A stretch of DNA of 64,000 nucleotides from Pycnococcus provasolii (taxonomy: Eukaryota; Chlorophyta; Pseudoscourfieldiophyceae; Pseudoscourfieldiales; Pycnococcaceae): contig OW568887.1 of NCBI GenBank assembly GCA_938743325.2, positions 62,001-126,000 on the forward strand, read 5' to 3'. The notes beneath the pieces were generated by a model that saw only the letters and a program-made list of their open reading frames with translations, was not told where the DNA came from and did no database searches. The position numbers were made by a program, and so were the translations under genes. Numbering within the stretch: the stretch's first letter is position 1; each line of letters opens with the position of its first letter. This document shows positions 18,101 to 28,099 of the stretch, piece by piece.

Positions 18101-20418
18101 AGTACGACCTCGCAATCCAGATGTACAAGGACGCGCGCGAGTTTGACAACATGGTCAGGCTCGTGCGCATATACAGGAAGGATCTGCTCCGCGAGACTCA
18201 CCAGCACCTCGCGCAGCAGCTCGAGAGCGACGGCATCTACAAGCAGGCGGAGACGCATTACGTCGAGGCATCGGATTGGAAGTCTGCCGTGCAAATGTAC
18301 CGCTCGCACGACATGTGGGACGATGCGCTCCGCGTGGCAAAGCTTCACGGTGGCATCAACGCGTCGAGGCAGGTGGCGTACGCGTGGGCCGTCTCGCTCG
18401 GAGGCGACGAGGGTGCGCAGCTGCTGACCAAGTTTGGTCTCGTCGAGCAGGCTATCGAGTACGCGATGGAGACTGGGGCATTCGGGCATGCCTTTGAGCT
18501 GTCCGAAGCTTCGATGCGGCAGAAGCTGCCGGAGGTTCACCTCAAGTACGCCATGTTTCTCGAAGACGAAGGTCGCTTCAAGGAGGCTGAGGATGAATTC
18601 ATCAAGGCTGGCAAGCCCAAGGAGGCGATTGAAATGTACACTCACCAGCGCGAGTTCACGTTCGCGATGTCCATTGCGGAGCGCTACGAGCCATCGGCGG
18701 TGAACGATGTGACGGTGGCGCAGGCGCAGGCGCATGCTGAGGCTAAGGAATTCGGACCAGCCGAGAGCCTGTTCCTCAAGGCGAAGCACCCGGACGCCGC
18801 CGTTCGCATGTACAAGCAGAACAGCATGTGGGAGGAAGCCCTGCGCGTGGCAGAGGACTACCTTCCATCCGCGGTGCCAGAGCTGCATGCTCAGCTCGTC
18901 GCTTCCGTTGGCGGTCGAGCGAGTGCAGCGGAAGCCCCCGTTGGCGCAGGTGGCGGTGCCGGCGCTGCGGGCGGTGGTGCGGACGATGGCATGGACGCGA
19001 TCGTGGGTCATGCGAAGCGCCTCGAGTCGACGGCCAACTTCAGTCAGGCTGTGGACGTGTACCTGAGCCTGACGAAGGACATGTGCAGCAACCTTGACAC
19101 GCTCGAGCACGCGTGGGAGTCCGCGGTTCGTCTCGCGATGACTCGGTGCCAAGATCGCACCGCGTCCGTTGTGGCGATGGTCAGCGCCCGGCTCATCGAC
19201 ATTGGGCGTTTCGAGCAGGCTGCAGAGATCCAGGAGGGCATCGACAACCTGCGCGAGGCTGCGGATGCGTACATTCTCGGCGGTCTTTGGGACAAGGCTC
19301 GAGCCATTGGCAATCGCGATGCGCAGATCAGCGAGTACGTCGAGTCGCGGTACCGATCGGAGGGTGGCGGTGGTGCGGCTGATGCCATCTCCGCCTCCGC
19401 CGCGGCGGCTTCCGACGTCGCCACCGCGGCTGGCGGTCGAAGGGCGGAGGAGCTTGCGGATGCGGGTGAATGGGATCTCGCTCTCCAGCAGGCTGCCGTC
19501 GAGGGCCTCGATGTTCAGGCGAAGTTGTCGATCCAGCGTGCGAAGCAGCTCGCTCAGGGTGGACGCTGCGACGAGGCGGCTCGCATTCTCGCCACGAATG
19601 AGGCGCCGAACGACCTGCAACATTACGACCTGTACATGCACATCGCGGAAACGGTTCTCGCGCTGCCAACCGAGAAGGCGTTCCGTGAGGAGGCACTGCA
19701 GCATTCCAAGACATTCCTGCACAAGGTTGTGAATCGCATGAATGAGAACATGGACATGCACAACGAATCTAGGATAAAAATGACGAAGCTGCTCGAGGCG
19801 TGCCACTACAGCGCGAACCTGCTTCGATGCAAGGCGGAGGGATGGGATGATCTCGTCGCGAAGTGCTCTGTTAGTCTCTGCCGCTACGTGAGCTCTGCCC
19901 TGCCCGCGGATAGCGTCTTCTTCGATGCGGGCATGGCTTGCATGCACGTGAAGCGCTACGGAACTGCATTCGTGATGCTGAACAGATTCCTGGACATTAT
20001 CGAGGCGATTGACGAGGGTGACAGCGCAAGTGCTTTGGAGAATTCCGACTTCGTGGATACGGACATCCCTTACGACTTCCACATCCCAACGAACCACGCG
20101 GTGAGCGAGGAAAAGCGTGAGGAGGCGAGAGAGTGGGTGCTGAGCGTGAGCATGGAGGCTGAGATGGAGCAGAGTCTTGGGCAGCGCGTTTGCGGCCACT
20201 GTGGCTCGGACACGTACGAGGGTGGCCTGAAGTGCCACCATTGTCAGAACACCACGGACGCGTGCATCGTGTCAGGTGCACCTATTCCTCCCGGCGAACG
20301 CGTCGCTCCTATCAAGGGTCGTCCCGAGATCACTGCGAGGAAGGCGGACTGGAACACGTTCATCGCCAAGTTCAACATTGAGCCGTGGACAGGCACGCTT
20401 GCCAATCCCGTGTACTAG
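15109..20418 (+). CDS. IFT172: Intraflagellar transport protein 172
   Basis: Peripheral IFT-B subunit that links anterograde trains to IFT-A and to tip turnaround. It is 1769 residues, the usual family length. The N-terminus MHVRHSKTILPP and then two WD40 propellers match the family closely (FSTKP, AFSPDSTKLAI, GLAEGRV, LSGHADG, HPC-x2-YGLAW, QVIVK). Residues ~600 to the end are TPR/alpha-solenoid repeats with EA-x-x-Y units and the conserved EVHLKYAMFLEDEGRF. The C-terminus keeps the DTDIPYDF block, then a zinc-ribbon-like pair (CGHCG...CHHCQ) of the kind seen at the end of related IFT and coat proteins. I chose the ATG at 15109; the frame stays open upstream without an ATG. No intron is needed. 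Confidence 0.98.
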   Translation: MHVRHSKTILPPTEGISKVASLAWAPNSRRLAAVTADRIVHLFDDNGERKDKFSTKPSNAQGPKNYAVRSMAFSPDSTKLAIAQSDNIVFVYKLGVNWGDKKSICNKFLQASPVTCVCWPSTRPHEVVFGLAEGRVKVGQLKTNKPARLYEHPEGSYVVSVCTSVDGGSILSGHADGSMWRFGFEDGSAPSGRFAQHPCVPYGLAWGHSIVAAGNDRKVVFYGRDGAVVQTFDYSNEKSVGPFTSACFNPSGETCAVGTKDRFMLFTYSARRGAWEESGTKVVDNMLSVTSFGWKPDGSKLAVGALCGGVDLYDTCVRKVVYRSAFEYTYVSTSQVIVKRIATGSRIVLKSHFGYAINKIQVYDDRFLVGRTAETLLCGDMETCKLSEIPWNGSGQERFFFDSQQVCMVYNAGELSLVEYGRNEVIGTCRTEHMSPFLISVRINEARGDFASSKKVAYLLDLHTIRVHDLETTMAAGTISHDSRIDWLELNERASHLLFRDKKRRLHLYDIAKAERTTLLSYCSYVQWVPGSDVVVAQNRGNLCVWYSISAPDRVTQFPIRGEVEDIERANGRTEVVVDEGINTVSYALDEQLIDFGSALEAKDYDRAVDILDPLEKSPETEAMWSRLSSLALDDSKLHIAERCYAAMGDVAKSRYLHKLLKAGQRASADTGAAAADAYEVKAKLAILSNQWSVAEGILLDQGRVDEAIQMFCEAHRYDDAIRVAESKGHPETETLRRNHYQWLVATGQEDKAGDLKRNEGDLMAAISLYLKGGVPGKASDAIVLANDSGTPVEGGLIDTVSNALARAGMNEKAGDFYESLGKPVQALESYKQGKAFSRAVELSRREFPSEVKNLEGLWGDWLVSMRQHDAAINHFVEAGESIKAIEAALECRQWNKAVQIMESQPREVSQPFYGKLAKQCEATGSYNEAEKYYIRAGMPQAAVQMLTNAGLFDQAHKVAVSHLTDSEASTLYTQRARELEQEGRLKEAEKMYVSVREYDLAIQMYKDAREFDNMVRLVRIYRKDLLRETHQHLAQQLESDGIYKQAETHYVEASDWKSAVQMYRSHDMWDDALRVAKLHGGINASRQVAYAWAVSLGGDEGAQLLTKFGLVEQAIEYAMETGAFGHAFELSEASMRQKLPEVHLKYAMFLEDEGRFKEAEDEFIKAGKPKEAIEMYTHQREFTFAMSIAERYEPSAVNDVTVAQAQAHAEAKEFGPAESLFLKAKHPDAAVRMYKQNSMWEEALRVAEDYLPSAVPELHAQLVASVGGRASAAEAPVGAGGGAGAAGGGADDGMDAIVGHAKRLESTANFSQAVDVYLSLTKDMCSNLDTLEHAWESAVRLAMTRCQDRTASVVAMVSARLIDIGRFEQAAEIQEGIDNLREAADAYILGGLWDKARAIGNRDAQISEYVESRYRSEGGGGAADAISASAAAASDVATAAGGRRAEELADAGEWDLALQQAAVEGLDVQAKLSIQRAKQLAQGGRCDEAARILATNEAPNDLQHYDLYMHIAETVLALPTEKAFREEALQHSKTFLHKVVNRMNENMDMHNESRIKMTKLLEACHYSANLLRCKAEGWDDLVAKCSVSLCRYVSSALPADSVFFDAGMACMHVKRYGTAFVMLNRFLDIIEAIDEGDSASALENSDFVDTDIPYDFHIPTNHAVSEEKREEAREWVLSVSMEAEMEQSLGQRVCGHCGSDTYEGGLKCHHCQNTTDACIVSGAPIPPGERVAPIKGRPEITARKADWNTFIAKFNIEPWTGTLANPVY

Positions 20419-20668
20419 AAGATATATACATTTTTTTGTATATCTTGGCAATGTTGAGTGTGATTCCTAACGTGACGAGAAGGAAGGGGTGGAGTCTCTT
20501 TTGATTGAAAATCATTTTTATTATTCCCTCTGGTGTCGTTTCCCTTCTTGTAACGACGCCATTCTTTGGTCAACAGTGACTTCTGATCAACCCCCAACAC
20601 GGTCCCAAACCTTGCATTTTTTGAGAACACAGGGAAAAAGAATTCGTAATGTTTAACGTTTACACGGA
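20419..20668. other. Convergent intergene IFT172/DIM1
   Basis: About 250 bp between convergent stop codons. AT-rich with T-runs; presumably holds both 3' UTRs. Nothing else seen. Confidence 0.5.
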
Positions 20669-21907
<1,239 letters not shown>

Positions 21908-22000
21908 CTAACCGGAGCGGACGGAGGGCGAATGAATGGCGGCGGAGAGAACAGGGGATGGCGCCTTTTGGGCAGGGGAGGACGAACAGGGAGACGCAGT

Positions 22001-22056
22001 AGTTAGGGTTAGGGTTGTTAGGGGAACTAGGGTTACCGGTTAGGGTTAGGGTTAGA
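22001..22056 (+). promoter_or_regulatory. TTAGGG-like tract in the DIM1/SCYL1 divergent intergene
   Basis: Two clusters of TTAGGGTTAGGGTT units between the divergent DIM1 and SCYL1-like starts. A block CCAGACTCCCAGG near 22105 and a TGGGGATCCGTCGTGAA block near 22184 follow; both recur elsewhere in the window. Confidence 0.6.
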
Positions 22057-22393
22057 GAGCGAGAAAGGAGGGGCCTCCACCTAAACTTGGGGAGAGCTTC
22101 GCCCCCCAGACTCCCAGGGGACCCCGACTCCCAGGGCAGACTCCCCCGGATTCCCAAAGAGGGAGGAATTCCTACTACCTTAGTTGGGGATCCGTCGTGA
22201 AACCAAACAAACGCCTGCTGAGCTTTTGCGGGACCCGCGTATTGTAGTTCTTCTCTGGACTTCCCCGGTCCCGGGTGCCTCGAGGCTCCGGAGGATCTCG
22301 CCATACCATACGCGCCCAACCGTCCATCTCCATTTCATTATTCTGCAGACGACACTGTCTTCTGCGCTCCTAATAATAGTTCACTCACGTATC

Positions 22394-24736
22394 ATGCTCT
22401 CATTTTTGTCGGAGAAGCTCACGGGTGCGAAGCAGTTCCCGTACGTCTTAGAAGACACGCCAGAAGAACTCGGAGGATGGGCGCACTGGAACCACTTTCA
22501 GGGAACCAAGAGAGAAAACTCCATGCCAGTCTCCATATTCAAAATGTCGGGACGATCCAACACAGACGCCGCGGTACAAGCGGCACGCAACGGAATGAAG
22601 CGCTTGCGAACCATGAGACACCCGAACGTTGTCAGGTTCGTGGGCACAGAGGAAGAAGAGGATAAGCAGGGCGCGCCTTCTCTATACCTCATCACCGAGA
22701 AAGTGAGGCCGCTTCTCAGCGTACTCAGGGAACTCAGGCAGAAAATGTCCAAGGAACAGTGCAACGAGTACATAGCCATGGGACTCAGGGAAGTCACGAA
22801 GGCGATCGCGTTCTTAGCGAACGACTGCAAACTAGTTCACGGGAACGTTCGCATGAGCAGCATCGTTGTCACGGAAACGCTCGAGTGGAAACTTAACGCC
22901 TTTGACATGCTCGCGGAGCACCAAGCCGCAACCACGGGGGAATGGCCGCTGCGAACGTGGAGCTGGATGTCCCCCGGACAGTACAAGCCTGCGGAGGTGG
23001 GTAAGGGAGACTGGAGCGCGGTCGTCAACGGGCCGCCGTACGCGATCGACGCGTGGGGACTCGGGTGTCTCGTGCTAGAGGTGTTCTCAGGCGCGCCGCT
23101 CGACAAGATGGAGGACCTGCGCAATATGGACGTCCTGCCTCCAAATCTTACCGCCGACTACCAGAAACTTCTCAGCTCGGCGCCGAACAAACGACTCTCC
23201 CCGCAGAAGTTCCTCGACAAGGCGGAGTTCCTCAAGGTGAAAGGTGCCGAGCTCATCGAAGTCCTCGAGAACATCAACATGAAGGACAGCTCGGAGAAGG
23301 ACATCTTCTTCCGCAAACTGCCGCAAGCCGTGCCCACGCTGCCCACCCTCGTCGCGCAGAGGCGCGTCCTGCCGCTTCTCGCCAACGCGCTCGAGTACGG
23401 ATCCGCGCCGGCGTCGGCGCTCACCAGCCTGCTCGCCATCGGCAAGGACCTCGACAGCGACGAGTTCGTTGCGAAGGTGGTTCCGTGCGTCGTCAAGCTG
23501 TTCGCGTCCACCGAGAGGTCGATTCGCATCGCACTGCTAAACAACATCGAGTCGTTCGGGCCGGCGATCCCCGACGGCGTGATGGACGAGCAGGTTTACC
23601 CGAATCTGTCGAATGGATTCAACGACCCCACCGCTCACCTGCGAGAGCTCACGCTCAAGTCTATCGTCACTGTCGCGCCGAAGCTTAAGCAGAGCACGAT
23701 CAACGCAAGCCTTCTCAAGCACCTAGCAAAGCTGCAGGTGGACGAAGAGCCGGCGATTCGCGCGAACACCACCATCTGCCTCAGCAACATCGCGCCGAAC
23801 ATGAGCGATGCCGCGTGCAAGCGCGTTCTCCTCAACGCCTTCACGCGTGCCCTGCGAGACGGGTTCCCCCCCGCTCGAAGTGCGGGCCTGATGGCGATCG
23901 TCGCGACGCAGCAGTACTATTCAAGCGCGGAGGTGGCGACGCGCGTGCTGCCCGTGGCTTCGCCGCTGCTTGTGGATACCGACGCGTCGGTGCGCGTTCA
24001 CGCGTTCAGCCTGGTGGAAAATATGACCGCGGCACTGAAGGCGCAGTCGGATAAGCTTGCCGCCGCGGCGGAGATGGGCGGCGTCGATCCCACCGCCGCG
24101 AATGCCGCCATCGCCGCAGCCAACGCGTCGCCGATGCCAAAGGCGAAGGGCGGCGGTGTGCTGAGCTGGGCGGTGGGAAGCCTAAGCGCGTCGATGAGCA
24201 AAAAAGAGGGTGCTTCGGGGAGCGGCGCGTCGACTTCGTCCGCCGCGCCTCGCGCACCGGCGTCGTCGTCCGCACCAGCTGCACCGTCGAGGGCTTCGTC
24301 GGGAGCCGCCGCCGCCGCCGCCTCTTCTGCCGCCCCCCCTGCCGCGGCGGCAGCGCCGTCCGAGTACTCGGACACCACCGCGGCGGATGTTGGCAACGGC
24401 TGGGGCGACGACGACGAGCTCGACGTCGGTTTCGACGACGCTCCATCGGGTGGTGGTGGCGGCGGCGGCTTCGACAACGACGACGACGACGACGACGACG
24501 GCTGGGATGACGAGGCGGCTGAGCGAGAGGCGGCGGCGCGCGCTCGTCTGTCCGCGCGCCCCGCATCTCGCCCGACGCCCTCGCAGCCATCTGCCGCTGC
24601 TTCGCGCGGGCACGTATCGCTCCAGAAGAAGGCGCCTATGAAGCTCGGCGCTCAGAAGCTAGGCGCAACGCGGCGCGGCGCGGGTGCGGGTGCGGCGAAG
24701 GACGACGACTGGAGCAAGCTGCTCGACGAGTTGTAA
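22394..24736 (+). CDS. SCYL1-like pseudokinase with HEAT repeats
   Basis: Homologue of SCY1-like pseudokinases, which act with COPI in Golgi-ER traffic. It is 780 residues. The kinase-like domain spans residues ~15-300: a FK lysine is in place, but the catalytic loop reads VHGN instead of HRD and the DFG position is LNAFD, so it should be inactive, as in SCYL1. Residues ~330-560 are HEAT repeats (LPTLVAQRRVLPLL, LLNNIESFGPAIPD, ICLSNIAPNM). The tail is Ala/Ser-rich, then acidic (GDDDELDVGFDDA and a poly-Asp run), ending DDDWSKLLDEL. I do not see the C-terminal RKLD-type coatomer motif of animal SCYL1. I chose the ATG at 22394, since MLSFLSEKLTGA matches the family N-terminus. Confidence 0.9.
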   Translation: MLSFLSEKLTGAKQFPYVLEDTPEELGGWAHWNHFQGTKRENSMPVSIFKMSGRSNTDAAVQAARNGMKRLRTMRHPNVVRFVGTEEEEDKQGAPSLYLITEKVRPLLSVLRELRQKMSKEQCNEYIAMGLREVTKAIAFLANDCKLVHGNVRMSSIVVTETLEWKLNAFDMLAEHQAATTGEWPLRTWSWMSPGQYKPAEVGKGDWSAVVNGPPYAIDAWGLGCLVLEVFSGAPLDKMEDLRNMDVLPPNLTADYQKLLSSAPNKRLSPQKFLDKAEFLKVKGAELIEVLENINMKDSSEKDIFFRKLPQAVPTLPTLVAQRRVLPLLANALEYGSAPASALTSLLAIGKDLDSDEFVAKVVPCVVKLFASTERSIRIALLNNIESFGPAIPDGVMDEQVYPNLSNGFNDPTAHLRELTLKSIVTVAPKLKQSTINASLLKHLAKLQVDEEPAIRANTTICLSNIAPNMSDAACKRVLLNAFTRALRDGFPPARSAGLMAIVATQQYYSSAEVATRVLPVASPLLVDTDASVRVHAFSLVENMTAALKAQSDKLAAAAEMGGVDPTAANAAIAAANASPMPKAKGGGVLSWAVGSLSASMSKKEGASGSGASTSSAAPRAPASSSAPAAPSRASSGAAAAAASSAAPPAAAAAPSEYSDTTAADVGNGWGDDDELDVGFDDAPSGGGGGGGFDNDDDDDDDGWDDEAAEREAAARARLSARPASRPTPSQPSAAASRGHVSLQKKAPMKLGAQKLGATRRGAGAGAAKDDDWSKLLDEL

Positions 24737-24827
24737 CGCCATGCAATACGTTTTGTTGGCCAAAAGTGACATGTAGTGCAAGTCGGGAAAGCCGACCAAA
24801 ATGTAGACCTGATGTGGGCAGATGTCT

Positions 24828-24845
24828 CCCTAGCCCTAACCCTAC
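24828..24845 (+). repeat. Short CCCTAA tract between convergent genes
   Basis: CCCTAGCCCTAACCCTA between the 3' ends of SCYL1-like and the ZFWD-like gene; an exception to the divergent-promoter placement of such tracts. Confidence 0.6.
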
Positions 24846-24942
24846 TGTACTTGAAAATAAAAACGTTGGCTTTATTAGACCAACGTTCCTGCTTTTGTAG
24901 TTACTGTATAATTTTCTGTGTTCGCTTTCTTTTGAATAGCGG

Positions 24943-26352
24943 CTAGCATTGCCAAACCCGAACGACACCGTTCTCGTCTCCCGTGAAGAACTGGCCAGGA
25001 ATCGCGTGCGATGCGATGCACGTGATGAGCGCTCGGTTTGCTTTCGTCTGTGACCAACACATGCCTCGCTTCTTAAATTGAGGGAGCTCGTAAAGTCTTA
25101 GCTCATTCGCAACCTGGTGGCTCGCGGCGATGACAGATTTCCCGTTTGGGTCGTCGAAGCCGCAGAGGTAGACGCACGGGTTTGGCTGCCTGCCACCTTG
25201 TTGTCCACCCTGCGTGTGCACGAGGCTGAGCGGATCTTGGTTTGGATCAGGATTCTTCGGGTCCGTTTTGCCCCAAACCTTCACCAAGCCGTCGAGTCCT
25301 GCGCTGATGACAACGGGGGAATTCTGCCACTGCCAGATAATCATGCTAGTGACCGCCTGCGTGTGCGCGATGTGACTTCCGTTCGTTTGCGCGTCAATCA
25401 CGCGCTCGCACTGCCCATTTGCCATGTTCCACATGCGAATCGAGCTGTCCAGTCCGCCGGAGAAGACGTAGCTTCCCATCGTTTCGAGGCATATTGGGTC
25501 AGCCGTGTGCCCTCTCAACGTAGTCATGGGCTCGAACTTCGACGTGGCCGTGTTGAACTTGTGCACGAGCAGGGACTTGTCCACCGTCACGCCGGCGCTG
25601 ACGAGCATGTCGTTGACCACAACCATCGAGTAGATTGCTCCGGTGTGTCCTTGTGTCAAATCGTAGTGTGGCGCCGACGGATCGTTGCCTGGGGGCGTCG
25701 CCCCCGCGAGGTTCAGGACGCGTATGATTCCTGTCGTGCCACCTGGCGAAGGGTCGTGTGCGCCCATGAAGAGGTGTCCGTTGACGATGAGAAGGGCGTT
25801 CACCTGCGCTCGCGGGTCGACGGTGATCTCGTACAGCGGGGCGCCCGTATTGCAGTCCCAGACGCGAACGACCGGTCCTGTGGCGACGTACAGCTTTGCG
25901 CCCGCCTCGTCCGTTGCGATGTCGTTGATTTTCCCAGACGCTCCCTGCGGCTGCAGCTCCGCGACTAGCGTGACCTCGCTTGTGCACGGAATGTCCGATC
26001 CTCCTCCTCGTCCTCCTGTCGACCTCCCTCCCCTTCCTCCTCGTCCACCGTCACGTCCCCCTCCTCCTCGTCCACCACCACCGTGACCTCCTTGGAAGGC
26101 GCCACCACCACCTCCTCCAAATCCACCACCACCACCAAACGGCGCGTTGTTTTGCTGACCTCCTCCTCCACCACCACCACCCCCTCGTCGGTTACGTGAT
26201 CGCGAGGATCGCGAGGAAGATCCTGAGAATCCCCCACCTCCCCCACCACCACGACCACCAGGCGCACCACCCCCACCACCCCCCGCTGCGAATCCCCCGC
26301 CACCACCCGCACCACCACCCCCAGCTGCGAAGGAACTGCCACCGCCCCACAT
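24943..26352 (-). CDS. WD40 protein related to ZFWD (CCCH zinc-finger WD40) family, Gly-rich N-terminus
   Basis: A 469-residue protein. Residues 1-150 are almost only Gly, with RGG and SRSSRSR patches typical of RNA-binding disordered regions. Residues ~160-469 are one WD40 propeller. Blade motifs (VVRVWDCNTG, GHTGAIYSMVVVNDML, FSGGLDSSIRMWN, ISAGLDGLVKVWG) and the final FFTGDENGVVRVW match the plant ZFWD group, including its LPQFKKRG segment. Plant members carry CCCH fingers before the propeller; I see none here, the Gly/Arg block takes their place. A role in RNA biology is inferred. I chose the ATG at 26352; the frame upstream codes an unrelated hydrophobic stretch. Confidence 0.85.
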   Translation of the reverse strand: MWGGGSSFAAGGGGAGGGGGFAAGGGGGGAPGGRGGGGGGGFSGSSSRSSRSRNRRGGGGGGGGGQQNNAPFGGGGGFGGGGGGAFQGGHGGGGRGGGGRDGGRGGRGGRSTGGRGGGSDIPCTSEVTLVAELQPQGASGKINDIATDEAGAKLYVATGPVVRVWDCNTGAPLYEITVDPRAQVNALLIVNGHLFMGAHDPSPGGTTGIIRVLNLAGATPPGNDPSAPHYDLTQGHTGAIYSMVVVNDMLVSAGVTVDKSLLVHKFNTATSKFEPMTTLRGHTADPICLETMGSYVFSGGLDSSIRMWNMANGQCERVIDAQTNGSHIAHTQAVTSMIIWQWQNSPVVISAGLDGLVKVWGKTDPKNPDPNQDPLSLVHTQGGQQGGRQPNPCVYLCGFDDPNGKSVIAASHQVANELRLYELPQFKKRGMCWSQTKANRALITCIASHAIPGQFFTGDENGVVRVWQC

Positions 26353-26532
26353 CTCGTCACCGTGCAGATACACAATACACAATACAGACTCCTGCTGCAG
26401 ATACACAAACAAGTGAATCCTAAAGACACACACAACAACACAGCGAGACACTTGAAGCGCCGCCACTTAGAAGAAAACAAACGCCTTATTATGTAAGCAG
26501 GAACGCTGTCCAGGGAGGGTTTGGAATACCTG

Positions 26533-26616
26533 CTTGGAGGGAGGGAGGGAGGGAGGGAGGGGTGGGGAAAACAAACTAGTTCTAGGGTTAGCGGGGGAAA
26601 CCCTAACCCGTAGGGT
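26533..26616. promoter_or_regulatory. GGGA repeat and telomere-like units in the ZFWD/TraB divergent intergene
   Basis: A GGGA run at about 26536-26561 followed by TAGGGTTAG and CCCTAACCC units in opposite orientation, in the 330 bp between two divergent starts. Confidence 0.5.
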
Positions 26617-26679
26617 GGCTTTCCCTTCCCGTTTCCCTTGCTCCCGTGTCTGTCATTTGGCATTGCACTGTGCGCATGT

Positions 26680-27939
26680 ATGTCGTCGTCAACAACCATG
26701 TCTTCTTCTGATGGTGCGAATGCCGACGCGGTTCTGACGCACCCGTTCACGCTCGGCGATGTGCACATCGTAGGGTCCGCGCACATCTCGCGCGCATCCG
26801 CAATACAGGCGGAAGCGCTCGTCCGGGGAATCAGGCCGAGATACACCGCCGTCGAACTGGACGAGGACAGACTGAGAAGAATGATCGTTGGCGAACGTGA
26901 CGAACAGTCACGCGTCGCACGCGCGGAAGTCGGGGTGGGCGCAGGACAAACACTAAGCGAAGTCATCTCCTTAACGTTACGGGGGAAAATCACGCAACAC
27001 GTAGGTGCGCTGACGTACGCAGCAGCAGGCGCCGTGCTCGGAAGCTCGCCAGGTGCTGAGTTTCTCGCCGCGAGGAAAGCGGCGGAGCAGGTTGGGTCGG
27101 AGGTCATCTGCATAGACAGGTCGGCGGACGTGACAATTGCACGCGTCATGGCCGCGGTGGGACAGGCGGCAAGCGTGAAGCCATCAGCACCCCCCACCAC
27201 ATCCTCCTCGTCCTCGGCGTCAGGTGGTGATCAACGCCGCCGTGGTGACGACGGCATGCTCGCCGCGATGGAGGAGGCGGGTTGTGCGGAGCCGAATTTA
27301 GTCGTGGAAGCGGCTAAGCGCGTGCTAAGGGCAGCCATGCAAGGAGACGAAATTCAGCCTGACGACCTCATGCAAATGCGTGTGTGCGGTACCAAAATGG
27401 TGGAGAGCTCAAGGGTCAAGGCGCTCAAGTCAACCGGCGGTCCCGTCGCAGACGCATTCCTAGGTTTACCCGACATGGAAAAAGAACAAGGCCGCTCGCG
27501 TGACTTCTACTCCGCTGTATTTCGCGTGATTGCCGACGAGCGTGATGCCATCATGGCACACCGTCTTGCTCAACTCGCTGAACGCGCGGCTGGTGAGCCT
27601 GTCGTTGCCGTCGTGGGAGCTGCGCACGTGAATGGCATCACGCGGAAGTGGCAAGATGCGTGCATGCCAGAGTACGGTGAGTCGATCAAGCCTTTACTCG
27701 CGATGCCCGGTAGCAATGCGGCACCGGCTGTCACCGCCACCCTCGCCATTGTCACAGGAGTCGTGGTTCTTGCGCGGCGCTTTCCGAGATTCATCGCCGC
27801 TTCTTCGGGTGTTGCGACGGGTGGTGCGCTCGTCGGTGGATTGATAGCTGCGCGAGGAGCTGTGCAAGTGGAGGCGGCGACGCGACGTCTCGTGGAAGCT
27901 TCTCGCGCGCTACCACCGCATGCGGATGATCTGGTCTGA
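26680..27939 (+). CDS. TraB-domain membrane protein
   Basis: TraB/PrgY/GumN superfamily protein, 419 residues. The N-terminal signature HIVGSAHISRAS followed by RPRYTAVELDEDRL and the C-terminal signature VAVVGAAHVNGI mark both ends of the fold; the conserved Glu and His are present. Two or three hydrophobic helices near the end (ATLAIVTGVVVLA; VATGGALVGGLIAARG) suggest a membrane anchor. Plant homologues (TRB1/TRB2) and animal TRABD sit on the mitochondrial outer membrane; that location is inferred. The middle has a Ser/Gly-rich insert near residues 165-185. I chose the ATG at 26680; another possible start lies at 26698. It converges on the coiled-coil gene. Confidence 0.85.
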   Translation: MSSSTTMSSSDGANADAVLTHPFTLGDVHIVGSAHISRASAIQAEALVRGIRPRYTAVELDEDRLRRMIVGERDEQSRVARAEVGVGAGQTLSEVISLTLRGKITQHVGALTYAAAGAVLGSSPGAEFLAARKAAEQVGSEVICIDRSADVTIARVMAAVGQAASVKPSAPPTTSSSSSASGGDQRRRGDDGMLAAMEEAGCAEPNLVVEAAKRVLRAAMQGDEIQPDDLMQMRVCGTKMVESSRVKALKSTGGPVADAFLGLPDMEKEQGRSRDFYSAVFRVIADERDAIMAHRLAQLAERAAGEPVVAVVGAAHVNGITRKWQDACMPEYGESIKPLLAMPGSNAAPAVTATLAIVTGVVVLARRFPRFIAASSGVATGGALVGGLIAARGAVQVEAATRRLVEASRALPPHADDLV

Positions 27940-28099
27940 TCAGCAGTTCGCCTGTGGTGATGAACAGTCATCGCCATTTGTCAGAGTTGTTTGCGTTGTC
28001 TTTTGTTTTTCCCATAGTCTGTAAGTGTTTACACGAAATTGTTCACCATCATGACTTTGTCTGCAACTCGGTCCATCTTTCTGTCGAAAATGAGCAACT

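Noticed and set aside
17962-20241. 759-codon minus-strand frame inside IFT172
   Set aside because: Mirror frame of a GC-rich gene. IFT172 matches its family throughout on the plus strand.
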